A stretch of 64,000 bases of DNA from Halicephalobus mephisto (Eukaryota > Nematoda > Chromadorea > Rhabditida > Panagrolaimidae), in contig SWDT01000002.1 of NCBI GenBank assembly GCA_009193035.1, positions 124,001-188,000 of the forward strand, given 5' to 3'. The translations under genes and the position numbers were made by a program. Each line of letters begins with the position of its first letter. Position 1 is the stretch's first letter. Below, piece after piece: positions 1-11,169 of the stretch. The notes below the pieces were generated by a model. That model was not told the DNA's origin and made no database searches. It worked only from the letters and a program-made list of their open reading frames with translations.

Positions 1-160
1 TTTTTTGGAATTTTTAAAAATTATTTTTTTTTATAAATTTTTTTAAAATAATTTTTGTTTTTTTTTGGAATTTTTAAAAATTATTTTTTTTTATAAATTT
101 TTTTAAAATTATTTTTGTTTTTTTTGGAATTTTTAAAAATTATTTTTTTTTAAATAATAT
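1..160. repeat. AT-rich 60-bp tandem repeat at window edge
   Basis: Two full copies and a partial third copy of a roughly 60-bp unit, almost entirely A and T, each beginning with TTTTTTGGAATTTTT. The left edge of the array is cut by the window boundary, so its true length is unknown. Confidence 0.8.
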
Positions 161-489
161 AATTTTGACAGTACCAATTAAAATTTATCGAAAAAGAGCA
201 AAATTCCATTTTTGGGCAGAGGAAAAACAGGAATTTTCGTTTGCTATCTTTGAAGGAGGAGAATCAGAACCGACAAACAATTGAGGGAAACCTCGGTCCA
301 ACCAAACAAGCCAGTTTTCGTGACTGGCAATCCATCTCAATTGAGCCAAAAAAAAATCATCCTATTAAAAAAAACAAAAATGTTTGAAAATTTTAGAAAA
401 ATTATCTTGATGTAAATTTTTAGAATTTTTCAATTTAAAAAAAAAATATAAAATTTTAGATTTTTATCATTTTATTATAAAAAATAAAC
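161..489. other. Gene-free, less AT-rich patch
   Basis: No reading frame of useful length. Positions 195-345 are noticeably richer in G and C than their surroundings but show no splice-bounded open frame or RNA fold that I can recognise. The rest is A/T homopolymer runs. Confidence 0.4.
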
Positions 490-1325
490 TAGATCGAAAT
501 TTTTTGAATTTTCCACTTGGGACCAAGGATTGTGAAATTTTAAATTTAAGTGGTTTTGGAAGCTTTTAGAGTCATATTATTAAAAAATAGAAATATTTAT
601 AAGAAGTTCCAGAAAATGGTCCCAACACGACTTTTTTGAATTTTCCAGTCGAGACCGGAAATTGTGAAATTTAATGATTATATGTTTTTAGAAGAATCTA
701 GAATTATAATATTATGAAAATTACAAATAGTTGTAAAAGTTCCAAAAAATGGTCTCAACACGACTTTTCTGAATTTTCCACTTGGGACCAAGGATTGTGA
801 AATTTTAAATTTAAGTGGTTTTGGAAGCTTTTAGAGTCATATTATTAACAAAATAAAAATATTTATAAGAAGTTCCAAAAAATGGTCCCAACAAGAATTT
901 TCTGAATTTTCCAGTCGAGACCGAGAATTGTGAAATTTAATGATTATATGGTTTTAGAAGAATCTAGAATTATAATATTATGAAAATTACAAATAGTTGT
1001 AAAAGTTCCAAAAAATGGTCTCAACAAGAATTTTCTGAATTTTCCAGTCGAGACCGGAAATTGTGAAATTTAATGATTATATGGTTTTAGAAGCTTTTAG
1101 AGTCATATTATTGAAAAAATAAAAATATTTAAAAGAAGTTCCAAAAAATGGTCTCAACAAGAATTTTCTGAATTTTCCAGTCGAGACCGGAAATTGTGAA
1201 ATTTAATGATTGTATGGTTTTAGAAGCTTTTAGAGTCATATTATTGAAAAAATAAAAATATTTAAAAGAAGTTCTAAGAAATGGTCCCAACACGAATTTT
1301 TTGAATTTTCCAATCGAGACCTAAA
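490..1325. repeat. 132-bp tandem repeat array, seven copies
   Basis: The marker GAATTTTCCAGTCGAGACC and close variants recurs near 501, 632, 765, 899, 1030, 1163 and 1296, giving a period of about 132 bp. Two subtypes alternate at the start (CCACTTGGGACC and CCAGTCGAGACC). The reverse complement of the same unit forms an array at about 9170-9620, inside the foldback element at 7876-10301, so this block is probably debris of a related element in the opposite orientation. Confidence 0.85.
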
Positions 1326-2044
1326 GTAGTAAAAGTTTGTTTTTTTGAAAGTTCCTGAAAGCTGGAGAACTTTGGAGAATGATGTGTAATCTTATCTAAA
1401 AAACTGTAAGGAATAAAAACCGACGAAAAACGAGTGCAGTGGTGGCGAGAGGGCAAAAGTCAAAGACAAAGTTCGCGTTTGACGGACACGGCTCTCGAGC
1501 AGATCCTCCGTCTGTCGTCGATTGTTTTAATATCCGTTTTAATTTATTTTTTGAACTTTCTCAAATAAAATAATTTTAAAAATTATTGATTTAAGTTCAA
1601 AAAAATTAAAAACTACAGTAGAAAGATTTTTATCATTTTTCTTATCTTTGATGATCGAAAAATAAGTAGTGTTCGCCGGTTATCCTTAATTTTTGCACGT
1701 ATTTTTCTGGAAGATTAAGAAAGTATATAATGGTCTTTGTCTATTTCCGCCAGATTCAGTCGTATTTTTTATGAAAATTACATTATTATAAAAATTTTAA
1801 AAAAATTATTTAAAAATTTTCTCGAAATAAATGTTTAAAAATGTTCAAAATTTTAAAAAATTACATTATTATAAAAATTTTAAAAAAAATTATTTAAAAA
1901 TTACTCAGAAATTGTCTTGAAACGAATGTTTAAAAATCTTTGAAATTATTAAAAATTTCGAAAATTACATTACTGTAAAAATAAAAGACAAATGTTTGGA
2001 ACATTTTAGGGAATTTTAGTTATCAGTTTGAAATATTGATTCTA
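1326..2044. other. Gene-free stretch with a short GC-rich island
   Basis: Mostly A/T runs and decayed repeats. Positions about 1410-1530 form a GC-richer island (it includes GGACACGGCTCTCGAGCAGA) without an open frame bounded by splice signals. I cannot assign it; a promoter or a relic exon are both possible. Confidence 0.35.
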
Positions 2045-2290
2045 AATTTTCCAAACTTCTGAAGTTTCCACAGTATCCTAAGAAGATCTTAGAAAATTTT
2101 CAAAGATTTTAAAGTTTCCACAGTACTCCAAAAAGATTTTCAAAAATTTTCCAAACTTCTGAAGCTTCTACAGTACTCCAAAAAGATTTTCAAAAATTTT
2201 CCAAACTTCTGAAGCTTCTACAGTACTCCAAAAAGATCCCAAAATTCCCACAAGATTCTGGAAGCTTCTACAGTATTCTACAAAGAACCT
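2045..2290. repeat. About 50-bp tandem repeat downstream of flp-19
   Basis: Four to five degenerate copies of a unit containing CTTCTGAAGCTTCTACAG followed by TACTCCAAAAAGATTTTC. The two central copies (about 2147-2250) are nearly identical; the outer ones diverge. The array lies 3' of the flp-19 stop codon at 2569. Confidence 0.75.
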
Positions 2291-2568
2291 AAAAATTCGG
2301 ACAAAATTGCAACTTTAACAATTAGCAAATTTATTGAAGATAATGGAGAATATAATGATTTTCGCAAAAATAAAATAAACACTGTGTTGGCCAGATGCTG
2401 ATTCTGTCTGGAAGAGAAATTGCTACCAAAGCGATGGAAGGATAACCGAGCGGATGTTTGAAAATTGAACAACCCGGTTCCAAAAATAAAAATCATAAAT
2501 TGCTACAAGTGACGATGAGACTGTTGTGGCTTGTCTTTGGTGCCAATGCTGTGATTTATTTTACGCAA

Positions 2569-5500
2569 CTAGCCGAATCTGACTTGAGTAGCCCAAGAAT
2601 TCCCAGACCGTTTCCCGAAGCGAAGTTGGGAAGCCCATTTCTTCAGGCGAACAGCATTGTCCAATTCCCACTGAAATAAAAAACTTAAAAAAATTCAAGG
2701 TCAAAAATGCTAAAAAAAACAAAAAAGTTAAAGGAAATCATGGATGTCAGAGAGGTCAAAAAGTTGAGAAAATAACCAAAGTCAAGAAGGTCAAGAATCA
2801 TCAGGGGATTGAGAAGATAACCGAACATCACGAAGGTCAAAAGGTTGAGAAGATGATCAAAGTCAAGAGGGTCAAAAGGGGTCAGGGGGTTGAGAAGATG
2901 ACCGAAATTAAAAGGGTCAAAAGGGGTTAGGGAGTTGAGAAGATGACCAAAATCAAGAGGGTCAAAAGGGGTCAGGAAGTTAAGAAGTTGATAGAAATCA
3001 TTAAACTCAATGAAATCAACATAACTAAGAGTATCATGGGGGTCAGGGAAGTTAAATGGGTTATAGGAGTTGGAGGGATTAAGAAGATAGAAGTTATTAG
3101 GATCAACAAAGACGTCAAGGGAACTAAGAAGGTCATGAGGTTTAAGTGAATAATAGGGATCGAAAGGCTCAAGAATTTAAAGAATTTATAAAGACCAAGG
3201 AATTAAAAAATCAGAACATTCAAGAACACTAGGAGAGTCATGGGGGGTAGGAAGGGTCAATAAAATCAAAAAAGTCAAGAGAGTCAATAAAGTCAAAGGA
3301 GTTACGGGAGTTAATGAAGTCAAGGAGGTCAAGGAGGTCAAAAAAGTCAAGGAAATCAAGGAGGTCAATAAGGTCGAAGGAGATACGGAATTTAATGAAG
3401 TCAAGGAGGTCAAAAAGGTCAATAAGGTCGAAGGAGTTACAAGGGTTAATGAAGTTGAAGAAGTCAAGGAGGTCAATGAAGTCAAAAAAGTTATAAAAAT
3501 CTAGGAGGTCAATAAGGTCGAAGGAGTTACGGGGGTCCAGGGACTTAGAATTCCTATCAAGAGATCAAGAAAATTTTTATAAAAAACTTACAAGGCTTGA
3601 AGGATAGTACTGGGGATCGTATTCTGGCAACCTCTTGACATATTGGTAGTGAACTTCGGAATCGGCTTCTGAAAAAATTCGATTATTTTAATGTTCCGAG
3701 CAAACAAATCCAAAGTTTACTTTTTATGACTCACAAAGTAAGTACGATTACTAAGATCGAAAATTTGGAACAATTTATGACTTATTTTGCAACTTATTAT
3801 AAAATTATTCGAATTTTAGTTTATTTTTTACAAATTTTTTAAAAATGAGAAAATTAAACAAAAATTCAAAGTTTCATATATCGAAATTTAACACAAATAA
3901 ATTTTCCAATGGATAAATAACAGTCAATTTTATAAATAAACAGATATTTATGAAGATTTTATATTTTTTTAATTTTTCTAAAATGAGGAAATTCGACGAA
4001 ATTTTAAAGTTTCATATATCGAAATTTAACACAAATGAATTTTTCAAAGGATAAATAACAGTCAATTTTATAAATAAACAGATATTTATGAAGAATTTAA
4101 ATTTTTAAAGTTTTTCTGAAATGAGGAAATTTTAAAGTTTCATATATCGGAATTTAACACAAATAATCTTCTAGACCAAGTTATAACTTTTCCTGTAACT
4201 GACGAAACACTTGATCATAATGTATTGTGTATTTTCGATGAATATTCATCGCGAAAGAAGTAATTAAATAAAAATATAAAATTTCATATATCATATATCG
4301 AAATTTAATCAAAGTTGTTCTATGAAAAAATCTGTATCTCATTTTGCAACTTGTCGGGCATCTATTCAGAGTCATTTTTTGCGGAATATTCTTGAAATAA
4401 GAGAAATAGATAAAAGTATAAAATTTCATATATCGCGCTTCGAAATTTAATCCAAGTAATCTTGTGAACCAATCTACAGCTCACTTTGCAGTTTATCGAG
4501 TATTTATTTCAGAATCCATCATTCATTTGTGACGAATATTTTTTGAAAATGAGGAAATTAGATAAAAGTGCGAAATTTCATATGTCAAAGATCAGAAAAA
4601 CGTAAGCGAACTCGCCCATTTGATGCGCGAGATGTTGATGCATGATTTTCAAAGTATTTTTTTCATTTTTAACTTAACTATTTTAAGTAATTCTTTTTTA
4701 TAATTAGGAGTATTCTTTCTGTTACATATGATTTTCAGCGTGGTTTTTCGAAATAGTGACTAGGAAAACGAAAAATCGCGAATAAACTCGCTCATTTGAT
4801 GCGCGAGATGTTGATGCATGATTTTCAAAGTACTTTTTTCATTTTTAACTTAACCAATTTAAATAATTATTTCTGAAAATTATATCTACTTTTTAAACTA
4901 GCTACAACTATATAATCAGGTTTTCGAAATAGTAATTAAAAAAGTGAAAAAATTAACCTGATTATTTGTGTATTGAACACTCGGTTAAATTCACACCACT
5001 CGTTTTCACTTTTAAGTTAACTATTTTAAATAATTCTTTTTTTAACTTATATCTAATTTTCACCCTCATTACGAATATCCGATCAGGTTGTCAAAATAGT
5101 AATCAAAAAAATGAAAAAATTAACTTGATTAACTTTTTGTTGATCTTCAAATCATCGATTTTTCACTTTATCACTTTGTCGAACCGTTTTCAAAGAACAA
5201 TTACAACTTTTGACTGGATTTAAAAACAACATTGACCTATGCCTAATGTGTCTTCTTGCGGTTCACAGCACACTTGCCGGTTTTTGCAATCACGGACTTG
5301 ACTGGCCCACATCGATTTTTAAATAAATTAATTTTAATAATTTTTTAATTATATTTATTTTTGCATTGATTACAACTATCATCTTAGAAAAGTTCAGAAA
5401 TCCATAAAGACCTGATTTAAGACCTACGGACTTCGCGGATTATCCAGATCCGACGAGATATTCGGCCAAATTGGATCACAGATTCCGAATGATCATCTAA

Positions 5501-6528
5501 TACACGAAAATTCCGACTAATAAATAAATTTAAAAAAAATTTCTGATTTTAAATTTTCAAATTTTAAAAATTTTGTTTTTTGAAAATGGATTTCTGAAAT
5601 TCTTAAAGACCATCGACAAAAATTAACTCAAAATTGTATTTTACAGTATCTGGCGAAAAATGCGTCAATGCCTTCGGGAAAAACGAAAATGTCACTCTCA
5701 TGACATAAATCCATCACGGGAATTGTGAAGTATTCAAAACAATAAAAACATTAAAAAATAAAGTAATTAATAAAAACGGAAATGAATGTAATCAAGAAAT
5801 TGTCTCGAAAAATTTTTAAATTTTAAAAAATTAAATTTTTCTATTTTTTTTATAAAATTCGATTTTATTAAATATAAAAATTTAAATTAAATTTTTTCAA
5901 AAAATTTAAATTTTTAAAGTTTTTTAATAAAATTTTTCGATAATTTTATAATTGCGCTTTAAAAAATATAAAAATTAAAAATTAAATTTCGAATTTTAAT
6001 ATTTATGTTTTTTTTAATTTTTACTGTATAGTGGGAAATTTTAAAGTTTCGTAAAATTGTACTTTGAAAAATACAAAAATTAAAAATTAAAAAAATTTTT
6101 CAAAAATTTAAAAAATTGCTAAAAGTTTTAAAAGTTACAAAATTATAATTTTTTAAAAACTATAAAATTTTTTTAAATGAAATAATTTTCTGAAAATCAT
6201 TAAATTATTTCTTTTAAATAAAATTATTTTTAAATTATTAAATTTTTTTTTAAATAAAATTTTTTTTTAAAAAATATTAAATTATTTTTTAAATAAAAAA
6301 TTATTTTTAAATTATTAAATTATTTTTTAAATAAAGTTCTTTTTTAAAAATTATAAAATTATTTTTTTTTATTATTAAATTAGTGATGATTTTTAGAGTT
6401 TTTTAAATGAGAAAATTGACAAGGAAATACTGTAGGAATTTCAGTTTTGTCAATGACTTACGGTAAGCAGCAGCGACGAGGGCGACGTAGCCGAGGATGA
6501 GGCAAAGGAGGTATCGCGTCGAGACCAT
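2569..6528 (-). CDS. flp-19: FMRFamide-like neuropeptide precursor, FLP-19 type
   Basis: Secreted neuropeptide precursor. Three exons on the minus strand: 6528-6462, 3668-3592 and 2670-2569 (stop TAG at 2571-2569). Phases agree and give 81 residues. Residues 1-20 are a signal peptide (MVSTRYLLCLILGYVALVAA). A short spacer containing VKR follows, and then two C-terminal peptides set by basic sites: KK-WASQLRFG-KR and SGNSWATQVRFG-stop. The glycine of each is the amide donor, so the predicted products are WASQLRF-amide and SGNSWATQVRF-amide. C. elegans FLP-19 peptides also have the W-A-x-x-V-R-F pattern, which is why I use this name. Donors are GTAAGT in both introns; acceptors are TTTTTCAG and TTTCAG. 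Intron 1 (2.8 kb) and intron 2 (0.9 kb) are unusually long because they are filled with tandem repeats. The exons are too short to be seen by ORF length alone. Confidence 0.87.
2690..3540. repeat. Purine-rich 9-bp minisatellite in flp-19 intron 2
   Basis: About 850 bp built from variants of GTCAAGGAG, GTCAATAAG and GTCGAAGGAG, so the plus strand is nearly all purine plus a regular TC. Higher-order units of about 60-70 bp are visible at 3300-3540. Open frames here are Lys/Arg/Ser-rich on plus and Ser/Thr/Leu-rich on minus, which is simply the repeat translated. In the flp-19 pre-mRNA the tract is pyrimidine-rich. Confidence 0.85.
3740..5200. repeat. Tandem repeats in flp-19 intron 1
   Basis: Two repeat families. 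The first, about 130-150 bp per unit, is marked by TTTCATATATCGAAATTTAAC near 3871, 4013, 4138, 4283 and 4422. The second, about 190 bp per unit, is marked by TTGATGCGCGAGATGTTGAT near 4620 and 4800, with weaker continuations to about 5200. No coding potential seen. Confidence 0.7.
5201..6420. other. Remaining intron 1 sequence, AT-rich
   Basis: Positions 5221-5330 and 5380-5720 are of average composition and could hold regulatory sequence for flp-19, but I recognise no specific site. From about 5740 to 6420 the sequence is A/T homopolymer-like with repeated AAATTATT blocks. Confidence 0.35.
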
Positions 6529-7875
6529 GTTGAAGCAAATTGTCCAAGTGAGCGCCGCTAGCCTTGGGGGCTCAGGCTTCAATCTGACCCTCTGGATTCT
6601 AAATCTTTGTTACTTATTCACAAGCCCCGCCCAATTATCACGATAACAGCAATTTATTCAGTTTTCAGAATTACGGAGAAGTATCCAATTAATCCGAAAG
6701 TTTCAAAGGTCAAACGAGGGCCGTCATCGAGATAAAGGAATCTGGGCAATTATTTCCGAGTTTTCGTCGTCGTCATAGTGCCACAATAACCGGGGCCTGG
6801 CGTTGTGTGACTTTCTCAAAACCAATTTTTGGAATTTTTGGGATTTTTTGGAATTTTGGGATTTTTTGAATTTTTGGAATTTTGGGATTTTTTGGAACTT
6901 TTTGAATTTTTGGAATTTTGGAATTTTTGGGATTTTTTGGAATTTTGGGATTTTTTGAATTTTTGGAATTTTGGGATTTTTTGGAATTTTTTTGAATTTT
7001 TTTGAATTTTTTTGGAAAATTTCAAAACTGAAAATTCCAAAAATTTCGGAATTTTTCATTCAATTTTGGAAGATTCTGAAAATTTTCAAAAAATTCTAGA
7101 ATTGTCCAGTTTTCGAAATTTTAGAAAATAGTGCAAAATTTAATAAAATTTTAGAAAACTCCAAAAATTTGCATAAATAACTAAATTTTCTAAATTCTAA
7201 AACATAAATTTTCCAAAAATCAAAATGCTTTTCATAGTTTTTATTTTTTTAAAATTATAATAAATCTTTTTTTTTGAAAAAATTAAAACACATTTAAAAA
7301 AAATTAAAAAATATATTTTTTTAATTAAAATAAATTTAAAAAAATTAAAATATATTTTTTTTATTAAAATAAATTTTTTTTTAAATTAAAATAAAATTTT
7401 TTTTTATATTAAATTTTTTTTTTAAATTAAAATAAATCTTTTTTTAAAATTAAAATAAAATTTTTTTTATATTAAAATATATTTTTTTAATTAAAATATT
7501 TTTTTCTTCCAGAAAGGTGACTCCCATTTTTGAAAATTCATAAATGACGTGTCCACTTCCTGGACTTCTTAATTCACAGCCCTAACTCTCACTCACGAGA
7601 AAAAACTTGGGATATTTTTTATAAATTTTTTTTGGAATAAAAATTGTAAACAATTCAGTGAAATTTAATTTTAAAAAAAACATTGAAAATTATAGACAGA
7701 AAATTTTGAAAACAAAACGGAGGAGTATGTGTTTGAAAACTTCCTGGATTACGGTATTCGGTAAGATTACAGATTACCATGGAAAGCTTTCTCATTTTCA
7801 AACACCTATACACGTTTTTAGAAGTCTTCAGAATCACGTAAGCATGGAACCTTTTTCTTAGTCTTTGCTATGGTA
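6529..7875. other. Intergenic DNA with a GGAATTTTT microsatellite
   Basis: Positions about 6815-7020 are an irregular array of GGAATTTTT, GGGATTTTTT and related units; its minus-strand translation gives Lys/Pro/Phe-rich ORFs that are not genes. Positions 7240-7510 are A/T runs. The 500 bp immediately upstream of flp-19 (6529-7000) would be its promoter region, but no motif stands out. Confidence 0.5.
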
Positions 7876-10301
7876 CAGACTAGGATATTGAGGGTAAAGT
7901 GTTTGAACTTGTTTATTCGAAAAGATATGAAATTTGAAAGATGAAATTCCAAGAAGAACAAAAGCAATTCTCCGAAGCAACCAGTGCTTCGTTTTATCCA
8001 AGTTCATTGTCACAGTTCCAGGTCGAAATTCGGACTTTTCGTACTAGGACAAAACTTCCAGAATTTATACTTTTCGTGTTGAGACAATATTTACGGATTT
8101 GTGTACTGGAGGAAGTTATTTTATCTAAACTGATAGAAGTCAAGGCTGAATTTCCGAAGCCAAAGATGGCCGGGAGTGTATCCCAGGACGGAAAGCCCGA
8201 ACTGTGACTGTCAACCTCGGTAAAACGAAACAACCATCACTCTCCTACCGTAACTCAGCCATTATCGCGGTGGAACTCGTCCACATCCTGTATCAATCTT
8301 AACAGAAAAGTTTATAAAATTCACATCAGAATATTCCTCCAATTTTTTTAAATATGCAATTTCTAAAATAATAAAATTAAAACTTTTGTAAAAAAAATTT
8401 TTAATTTCATACTTTTTGTTCCTAAGTGGAAAATTTTGAAATTTCGTGTCAGAACCAATCATAAAAAATTTATGATTTTAAAAAAAATTGTTTTTTTTTT
8501 AAATATAAAATTTTAAACTTTATTGCCTCGGCCGAAAAATTTGAGAAACTCACGTCAAGATATTTTTCAAATTCATGTTCGAAATATATAATTTTTGTAA
8601 TTATATATTTCAAACTTTTGCAAAAACAAAAAAAATACAAATTTTATACTTTCCAATCTTGAATGAAAAATTTTTGGAATTTGAATCAAAACAACTTTTT
8701 CAAAATTTTGTTCAAAATATGTTTAATTTCTAAAATATAAAAATTAGTATTTTAGAGAAAAACTAAACACAAAATTTCTAATTTTAATTTTCAAAAAATT
8801 AATTTTTTTTAAAATACGAAATTTTTTATTTTTTTGTCTTAAGTGGAAAATTCGAAAATTTTATGTTGTAATTATTTTCAAAAATTTCTAATTTTAATTT
8901 TCAAAAAATTAATTTTTTTTAAATACAAAATTTTTTATTTTTTTGTCCTAAGTGGAAAATTCGAAAATTTTATGTTGTAATTATTTTCAAAAATTTCTAA
9001 TTTTAATTTTCAAAAAATTAATTTTTTTTTTAAATACAAAATTTTTTATTTTTTTGTCTTAAGTAGAAAATTTCGTGTTGAAATTATTTTTAAAACTTTT
9101 GTTTCAAATATTTTTATTTTTAAAATAATAGACAATTTTCAAGAAAGTAAGTACAAAAATTTATACTTTATTGTCTCGATTGGAAAATTCTGAAAAATCC
9201 GCGTCAAAACAGCTTTCTGAGAAGCTCATTAAGGATATTTATGACTTTTGTAAGACATGGAACACTTCGAAAAATACGTAGGCACAAAGTTTTGTTATTT
9301 CCGGTCTCGACTGGAAAATTCAGAAAATTCGTGTTGGGACCATTTTTTGGAACTTTTACAACTATTTGTAATTTTCATAATATTATAATTCTAGATTCTT
9401 CTAAAACCATATAATCATTAAATTTCACAATTCTCGGTCTCGACTGGAAAATTCAGAAAAGTCGTGTTGGGACCATTTTTTGGAACTTCTTATAAATATT
9501 TTTATTTTTTTAATAATATGACTCTAAAAGCTTCTACAAAAATATAAGCATTAAATTTCACAGTTTTTGGTCTCAACTGGAAAATTTCAGAAATTCGTGT
9601 TGAGATAGTTTTTTTCCAAAATTTTGATGATAATGAATAATTTTTACAATAATATAGTTAAACCATGTTAAAAGTACATAAACACAAGTTTTTTATTTTC
9701 TGGTCCCAAGTGAAAAGTTGTGTAAATCCGCATTGAGATTATTTCGTCAAAAATATCATCACCTACGTTATTACTTTTTATGTTATGCTCAAAATGATTA
9801 ATTTTCCGTGTTTCGATGTCCCTTCGGGAGTTGTCTCAGTTTCGTGGTTGAAAATTAGATGACACAGAACGTGGACAAGTTCCACCGCGATAATGACTGA
9901 GTTACGGTAGGAGAGTGATGGTTGTTTCGGGAAGCTGGTTGTTTCGTTTTACCGAAGTTGACAGTCACAGTTCGGGCTTTCCGTCCTGGGATACACTCCC
10001 GGCCATCTTTGGCTTCGGAAATTCAGCCTTGACTTCTATCAGTTTAGATAAAATAACTTCCTCCAGTACACAAATCCGTAAATATTGTCTCAACACGAAA
10101 AGTATAAATTCTGGAAGTTTTGTCCTAGTACGAAAAGTGTGAATTTCGACCTGGAACTGTGACAATGAACTTGGATAAAACGAAACACTGGTTGCTTCGG
10201 AGGATTGCTTTTGTTGTCCTTGGAATTTCATCTTTCAAATTTCATATCTTTTCGAATAAACAAGTTCAAAAACTTTACCCTCAATATCTTGATTTATACT
10301 G
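7876..10301. mobile_element. Foldback DNA transposon with about 420-bp terminal inverted repeats
   Basis: The arm at about 7876-8290 is repeated in reverse complement at about 9868-10301. Both ends read TA|CAG outward, consistent with a TA target duplication as in Tc1/mariner-superfamily insertions. The arms are so similar that an 88-codon chance frame survives in both with only a few changes; the right arm has an extra block of about 19 bp near 9926. The 1.6 kb core has no transposase frame and consists of decayed tandem repeats (about 122-bp units at 8770-9080, and 132-bp units at 9170-9620 that are the reverse complement of the array at 490-1325). It is non-autonomous. Close arm identity suggests recent insertion or gene conversion. 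Confidence 0.8.
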
Positions 10302-11169
10302 TAGTAGAAGAAAAAAATACTCTTTGGACAAAAACAAGTAAGATTAATTGAAAATAAGCTTTAATCAATATGTGAAAAATGACGAGATTAATTTAAAATT
10401 TTTAAATCTTTTTTAAAAACATGAATGAAATCATTCAAGTTGATGAATGACTCGCGGAATCTTTTCAAAGAAAAAAATCCAAATTCTATGTTTGTGGATA
10501 ACAAATTTAGAATTTATCGAAATTTTCGTTTTTGAAACTACAGTAATCCAATTTTGAATGAAATTTCGTATTTTTTATGAATTAATAATTTTTTTATAAA
10601 AAATTTATAAAATTATTTTTCGAAACAGAAATTAAGACTTAGACGACAATGAAAGATGACGTTCGTGTCCCACAGGTTCCATCCCTCGGGTCGAAATTTG
10701 CATGAAAATTATGCAAAAAATCATTTGGTAAATGAATGTCAAAAATCAGTTTTGTTCCTAAAAAATAAAACATGGCAATGATGTTCCTAAAAAGATAAAA
10801 AAAATTAATTTTTTTCAAAAACGATTTTTTTTCTAAAAAATAAAACATGGCAATGATGTTCCTAAAAAGATGTATAAAAAATTTACTTTTTTCAAAGTCA
10901 CTTTTGTTCCTAAAAAATAAAACATGCCAATAATGTCCCTAAAAAGATAAAAAAAATTAATTTTTTTCAAAAACGATTTTTCGAACAGGAGGGACTGTCG
11001 TCAAAGTGTTAATTTTCAAATAATATGGAAAGGCCCAAATGACGCTGTTGTAGCATCAGAAGACCTTCCTGTGTTTTCAACTTATCATTAGAGTCAATTT
11101 AAAGTTGAAATTTTATGTAAATTGAAATACCAAGCTACGTTAAACATAAAAAATGAAAATCTAACATTT
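10302..11169. repeat. Intergenic DNA with a short 82-bp repeat
   Basis: Positions about 10738-10985 hold three copies of a unit of about 82 bp containing CCTAAAAAATAAAACATGGC. The flanks are AT-rich with no gene that I can support. Confidence 0.6.

Noticed and set aside
1..160. Possible telomere or centromere satellite at the window start
   Set aside because: The 60-bp AT unit lacks TTAGGC-type repeats and is only about 2.5 copies long within the window.
2458..2679. Plus-strand ORF containing a signal-peptide-like stretch (MRLLWLVFGANAVIYF)
   Set aside because: It is antisense to flp-19 exon 3, whose splice phases and RFamide motifs are far stronger evidence.
2943..3496. Lys/Arg-rich and Ser/Thr/Leu-rich ORFs on both strands
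   Set aside because: Translations of the 9-bp minisatellite; no start context, no homology-like complexity.
6724..7059. Lys/Pro/Phe/Asn-rich ORFs of 74 and 111 codons
   Set aside because: Read-through of a GGAATTTTT microsatellite.
7941..10231. An 88-codon ORF present at 7941-8207 and, inverted, at 9965-10231
   Set aside because: It is kept in both only because the two transposon arms are nearly identical; no transposase motif.
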